A DNA stretch of 64,000 nt, from NCBI GenBank assembly GCA_002716405.1, contig PBBA01000005.1:42456-106455 (forward strand), written 5' to 3'. Shown here piece by piece: positions 60,280 through 64,000 of the stretch. The position numbers and the translations under genes are program-made. Origin of the DNA: Chloroflexota bacterium (GTDB lineage Bacteria; Chloroflexota; Dehalococcoidia; UBA2979). The first letter of the stretch is position 1, and each line of letters opens with the position of its first letter. The notes below the pieces were generated by a model. It was not told the origin of the DNA. It ran no database searches and saw nothing but the letters and a program-made list of their open reading frames with translations.

Positions 60280-60981
60280 ATGTATCAACTAACGTCCAAA
60301 TGCGTTTATGCCTTCCTTACATTTTCGGTAAGTCGTCTAGCGAAAATTCTCACTAGAATCGAAATTGTAGGTATCGAACATATTCCAAAAAGTGGCCCCT
60401 TGATTTTGATTTGCAACCACTCACATAATGTTGACCCACCTTTGGTCGGATCTTTTTTCTCAAGAACAATATATACTATGGCCAAATCAGAATTGTTTAT
60501 AAATCCATTGTCGCGCTGGTTATTTCGATCAGTTAATGCCTTCCCTGTAGAACGTCTAAAAGCAGACTTACAAGCCCTACGAATTGCAAGAACAATTCTC
60601 AATCAAAAAAAGGCTTTATTACTATTCCCTGAAGGAACACGCAACCATGGAAAAGGATTGAATCCGGCACTACCAGGTGCGGCGCTAATTGCTCTAAAAA
60701 CGAAATCTCCTATTCTCCCTATTGGTATATCAGGGACACATCTCATTTCATGGAAATCAATATGGTTTCTATGGCTAATCAACCGTCGTCCAAAATTAAT
60801 TATAGAATTTGGAGAACCTTTTGAATTACCTCAAATGAATAAAGAACAAGACATAGTCGAAAAATCGACAGATTATATGATGCGAAAAGTCGCAGATTTA
60901 CTATCAGAAAGATATCGTGGAGTATACGGAGAAAAAACAAAAAATCAGATCGTCGTAGCAAGGGCAACTTCAAGGAAGTAG
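60280..60981 (+). CDS. plsC: 1-acyl-sn-glycerol-3-phosphate acyltransferase (PlsC-like)
   Basis: 'NHSHNVDPPLVG', 'LFPEGTRNHGKGLN'. Confidence 0.92.
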   Translation: MYQLTSKCVYAFLTFSVSRLAKILTRIEIVGIEHIPKSGPLILICNHSHNVDPPLVGSFFSRTIYTMAKSELFINPLSRWLFRSVNAFPVERLKADLQALRIARTILNQKKALLLFPEGTRNHGKGLNPALPGAALIALKTKSPILPIGISGTHLISWKSIWFLWLINRRPKLIIEFGEPFELPQMNKEQDIVEKSTDYMMRKVADLLSERYRGVYGEKTKNQIVVARATSRK

Positions 60982-61003
60982 ACATCTCGAGGAGAGAGAA
61001 TAT

Positions 61004-62842
61004 ATGTGTGGAATCATTGGCTACTGCGGCAAAGATGATGCTGGTACGACGATATTACGAGGGTTAAAAGCTTTAGAGTACAGAGGTTACGATTCTTCAG
61101 GAATAGCACTTGCAAACCCAAATGGATCCTTGTCAATTACTCGATCAGTTGGAAAAATTTCAGCATTAATCGAAAAAACTAAACTCAATCTTATTGCGTC
61201 ATCATCCGGAATAGGGCACACGCGATGGGCTACACATGGTGCAGTAAATGAGGCAAACACACATCCACATACTGATCAATTGGGTAAGGTAGCTGTAGTA
61301 CATAATGGAATAATTGAAAATTTTGAGACATTAAAGAAAAACTTTTCTCCTGAAATCTTTAGTTCGGAAACGGATACTGAAGTCATTGCACACATGATTG
61401 CACTTGAAATGGATAGTGGTCAAAACCTATTACAGGCAGTCCAAAACACATTACACAAAGCAACAGGATCATTTTCTATCGTAGTTGTTAGTGAATTAAA
61501 TCCGCATAAAATAGTTGCCGCCAGGAAAGGTAATGCCAGTGGCCTAGTTGTTGGATTTGCAAAAGATGCAATTTGTGTTGTTTCAGACATTACAGCTCTC
61601 ACAGATATTATTGAACACATTACATTTTTGGATGCCAATGAATATGTCGAATTCTCATCAAAAGAAGCAATTTTCTACAGTGATACTGGAGAAGAAATCG
61701 ATAAAAAGGAGCTACAACTTCCCTTTGAGCATAGCGTGCAAAATCTTGGTCAGTTTAAACATTACATGCTGAAAGAGATCAATGAACAGCCCGAGGCCAT
61801 ATTGGATACAATACGAGGAAGATATCAGTCAGATACTGGTAGTATTTATTTGCAAGAATTACAAATATCCTCAGAACAGATCTGCGATATAAACAGAGTC
61901 GTTTTCGTTGGAATGGGAACATCTTCAAATGCCACACTTGTTGGAAGACATTATATGGAGCGCTTTGCAAAAATTCCTTCTGAGGTAGATAACGCATCTG
62001 AGTTCCGATATAGACAGCCTATCCTCGATAAGAACACTCTTGTCATATCTGTAGCACAATCTGGAGAAACTGTAGACACACTTGCCGCAATGGACGAAGC
62101 AAAACGAGCAGGATGTATGCAAATTACAATATGTAATAATCCAGGTACACAAACTACACGTATAGCAGACTCTTCAATTTATATGAGATGTGGACAGGAA
62201 ATATCTGTTGCAAGTACAAAAACAATGACTGCATCAATGGTACTAATGCATGCCCTTGCACTTTATTTAGGGAAAATCAGGGGGACATTATCATCTGAAA
62301 CAGAGCAACAACAAATTAATGCTGCATTACATTTACCTGTTGCACTTGGGCAAGCTTTAGAACTATCGAATCAAATAGAAGAAATTGCAAGCCGCTATCA
62401 TACCTTTGATGATTTTCTATTTTTAGGACGCGGGTTAGGGTTTCCTATAGCAATAGAAGGAGCACTCAAACTTAAAGAAATTTCTTATATCAATGCTATA
62501 GGATATGCAGCTGGAGAAATGAAACACGGCCCCATTGCATTGATTGACAGCCAAATGCCTACCATAGCTATAGCTCCAAGAGACACCGTATTCGAAAAAA
62601 TGGTCTCAAATATCCAACAAATACGTGCACGGCAAGGAAAGGTTATTGCACTAGTATCACATGGGGAAAAATCATTGAATAACTTGGCAGATGAAATCAT
62701 TGAATTGCCTGAAGTTGACCCTCTACTATCACCAATAGTAACTGTCGTACCACTTCAACTACTTGCATATCATATTGCACAAAAGCGAGGATTGGACATT
62801 GATCAGCCTAGGAATCTAGCAAAAACAGTTACTGTAGAGTAA
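61004..62842 (+). CDS. glmS: Glutamine-fructose-6-phosphate aminotransferase
   Basis: 'CGIIGYCGKDDAG', two SIS domains, C-terminal 'DQPRNLAKTVTVE'. Confidence 0.97.
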   Translation: MCGIIGYCGKDDAGTTILRGLKALEYRGYDSSGIALANPNGSLSITRSVGKISALIEKTKLNLIASSSGIGHTRWATHGAVNEANTHPHTDQLGKVAVVHNGIIENFETLKKNFSPEIFSSETDTEVIAHMIALEMDSGQNLLQAVQNTLHKATGSFSIVVVSELNPHKIVAARKGNASGLVVGFAKDAICVVSDITALTDIIEHITFLDANEYVEFSSKEAIFYSDTGEEIDKKELQLPFEHSVQNLGQFKHYMLKEINEQPEAILDTIRGRYQSDTGSIYLQELQISSEQICDINRVVFVGMGTSSNATLVGRHYMERFAKIPSEVDNASEFRYRQPILDKNTLVISVAQSGETVDTLAAMDEAKRAGCMQITICNNPGTQTTRIADSSIYMRCGQEISVASTKTMTASMVLMHALALYLGKIRGTLSSETEQQQINAALHLPVALGQALELSNQIEEIASRYHTFDDFLFLGRGLGFPIAIEGALKLKEISYINAIGYAAGEMKHGPIALIDSQMPTIAIAPRDTVFEKMVSNIQQIRARQGKVIALVSHGEKSLNNLADEIIELPEVDPLLSPIVTVVPLQLLAYHIAQKRGLDIDQPRNLAKTVTVE

Positions 62843-62865
62843 GTTTGAACAGTGAATAATTATGA
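62823..62865 (+). repeat. 43-bp direct repeat, copy 1 (glmS tail plus next ORF start)
   Basis: aaacagttactgtagagtaagtttgaacagtgaataattatga; 40/43 identical to copy 2. Confidence 0.9.
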
Positions 62866-63925
62866 GACCATAGAAATTACAAAAGATGATTTCTTGCCTT
62901 ATCTACATTGGTGTTTAATAAAATTCCAAAACGACCCTTCAAGCAGGAGAGGTATTGGAGGTGTAAATCACAAAATAGGAGGATTTATAGATAGATTTGC
63001 TAATCAATGTGTTAATTGGATAATCTTTAATCATCTACTCCGAGAAGAAAAATTTAAAGTTGATCCGGACTATTTTTTTTACAAAGAAAAGTCAGCAAAA
63101 AAATGTGCTGATGTCATCGGACTAAAAGGAGAAAACGGAATCGTACCTTTAACGCATTTTAATAAAACTGAATGGGTCCATATTAATAAGGCACCATTCA
63201 TAGAGGTAAAAACTCTTAGGAAAGACCAGCAGATCGCACATCTTGGGTTGACCCAATATCATGATGATAACTATTTCGTCTACGTTGAATCAGAATTTGA
63301 TGAACTGTATCTATTTAACTTAATTGAGGGTTTTCTCGAGAGAGATTTTGATATGAGCATGAACGAAATATATGTAAAAGATAATTCTGATAATATTATT
63401 CTCACTCCTAAAGTAGAAAAACCCAACAAGATTGCCTCTATAAGATTAATGGGTGTTTATAAAGGAATTGATTTAAAAGAGCACAATCTAGAATTCCCTA
63501 TGGGTAAAAACCCTAGATATATTGCCAGTGTAGATAAAATAAATGAGGAAGATACTATCAATTTTAACAAATTCCAATCAACTAAAATCAAAGACGATAG
63601 ATTTATCTATGATCCTCTAGAAGAGAGACTCAATGAATGGTTGCCTATTTATACTAAGTCAAATTCTATTAAGATGATTCACAAAGAAAGAAAAACAAAA
63701 GGTTATTTGTTTATTGAAGTCGAAGAACCATGTTTTCTTAATGAATATAAACTAGAAAAAGGATTTTACAGAATTAATTTTAAAGTATTAGACAGGAGTG
63801 GAAAGGAAACAGAAATATTTAACCATAAATCAGTTTATGACAAAGTTAATCATCATTATTCAGTTTTCCCAAATGATCGAACAGACGAACTTTTAGAAGA
63901 ATTAAAATTATTTTACTATGCTTAA
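62852..63925 (+). CDS. Putative PD-(D/E)XK nuclease-like protein of unknown family
   Basis: 357 aa, GTG start; motif 'CADVIGLKGEN...(about 25 aa)...PFIEVKTLRKDQ' matches D-x(n)-ExK; no recognised homolog from memory. Confidence 0.6.
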   Translation: MNNYETIEITKDDFLPYLHWCLIKFQNDPSSRRGIGGVNHKIGGFIDRFANQCVNWIIFNHLLREEKFKVDPDYFFYKEKSAKKCADVIGLKGENGIVPLTHFNKTEWVHINKAPFIEVKTLRKDQQIAHLGLTQYHDDNYFVYVESEFDELYLFNLIEGFLERDFDMSMNEIYVKDNSDNIILTPKVEKPNKIASIRLMGVYKGIDLKEHNLEFPMGKNPRYIASVDKINEEDTINFNKFQSTKIKDDRFIYDPLEERLNEWLPIYTKSNSIKMIHKERKTKGYLFIEVEEPCFLNEYKLEKGFYRINFKVLDRSGKETEIFNHKSVYDKVNHHYSVFPNDRTDELLEELKLFYYA

Positions 63926-63956
63926 ATTCATAGATTCTAATTCTCTGTTCAAACTT

Positions 63957-63999
63957 AAACAGTGACTGTGGAGTAAGTTTAAACAGTGAATAATTATGA
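63957..63999 (+). repeat. 43-bp direct repeat, copy 2 at window edge
   Basis: aaacagtgactgtggagtaagtttaaacagtgaataattatga. Confidence 0.9.
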
Positions 64000-64000
64000 A

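Noticed and set aside
62842-62865. attTn7-type transposon insertion downstream of glmS
   Set aside because: No Tn7-like ends or tns genes in the window, and the flanking repeat is 43 bp and includes glmS codons, unlike the 5-bp duplication of Tn7. A Tn7 relative beyond 64000 cannot be excluded.
1-64000. CRISPR array, rRNA operon, prophage or IS element
   Set aside because: No regularly spaced repeats, no rRNA signature sequences, no transposase or phage structural ORFs were seen.

Overview
The window is AT-rich and gene-dense. It looks like a chromosomal segment from a Chloroflexota-type bacterium; that taxonomy is inferred from the Agl23/YYY membrane-protein pair and general gene content and was not tested. 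Most of it is core housekeeping: ftsY, smc, rnc, a DnaQ-DinG helicase, ispE, rsmA, fabV, lepA, two Opp/Dpp ATPases, thrS-accCB-infC-rpmI-rplT-pheS-yajQ-pheT, moeA, shikimate genes (fused aroK-aroB, aroC, aroE, aroQ), mltG, ruvX, alaS, glmU, topA, xer recombinase, pepP, efp, xseAB, rluB, cmk, plsC and glmS. There are three tRNAs and one long SRP RNA that carries an Alu domain. The best candidates for a second look are: (1) a putative PD-(D/E)XK nuclease ORF directly behind glmS, bounded by a 43-bp near-perfect direct repeat of the glmS 3' end, with the second copy at the window edge; (2) the long SRP RNA divergent from an uncharacterised protein, with a perfect inverted repeat between them; (3) that protein, whose C-terminal half resembles a restriction-endonuclease-like domain without an obvious active site; (4) a likely ATC start codon for infC; (5) a three-element switch-like repeat over the oppF ribosome-binding site. 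No CRISPR array, rRNA operon, prophage or transposase was found.
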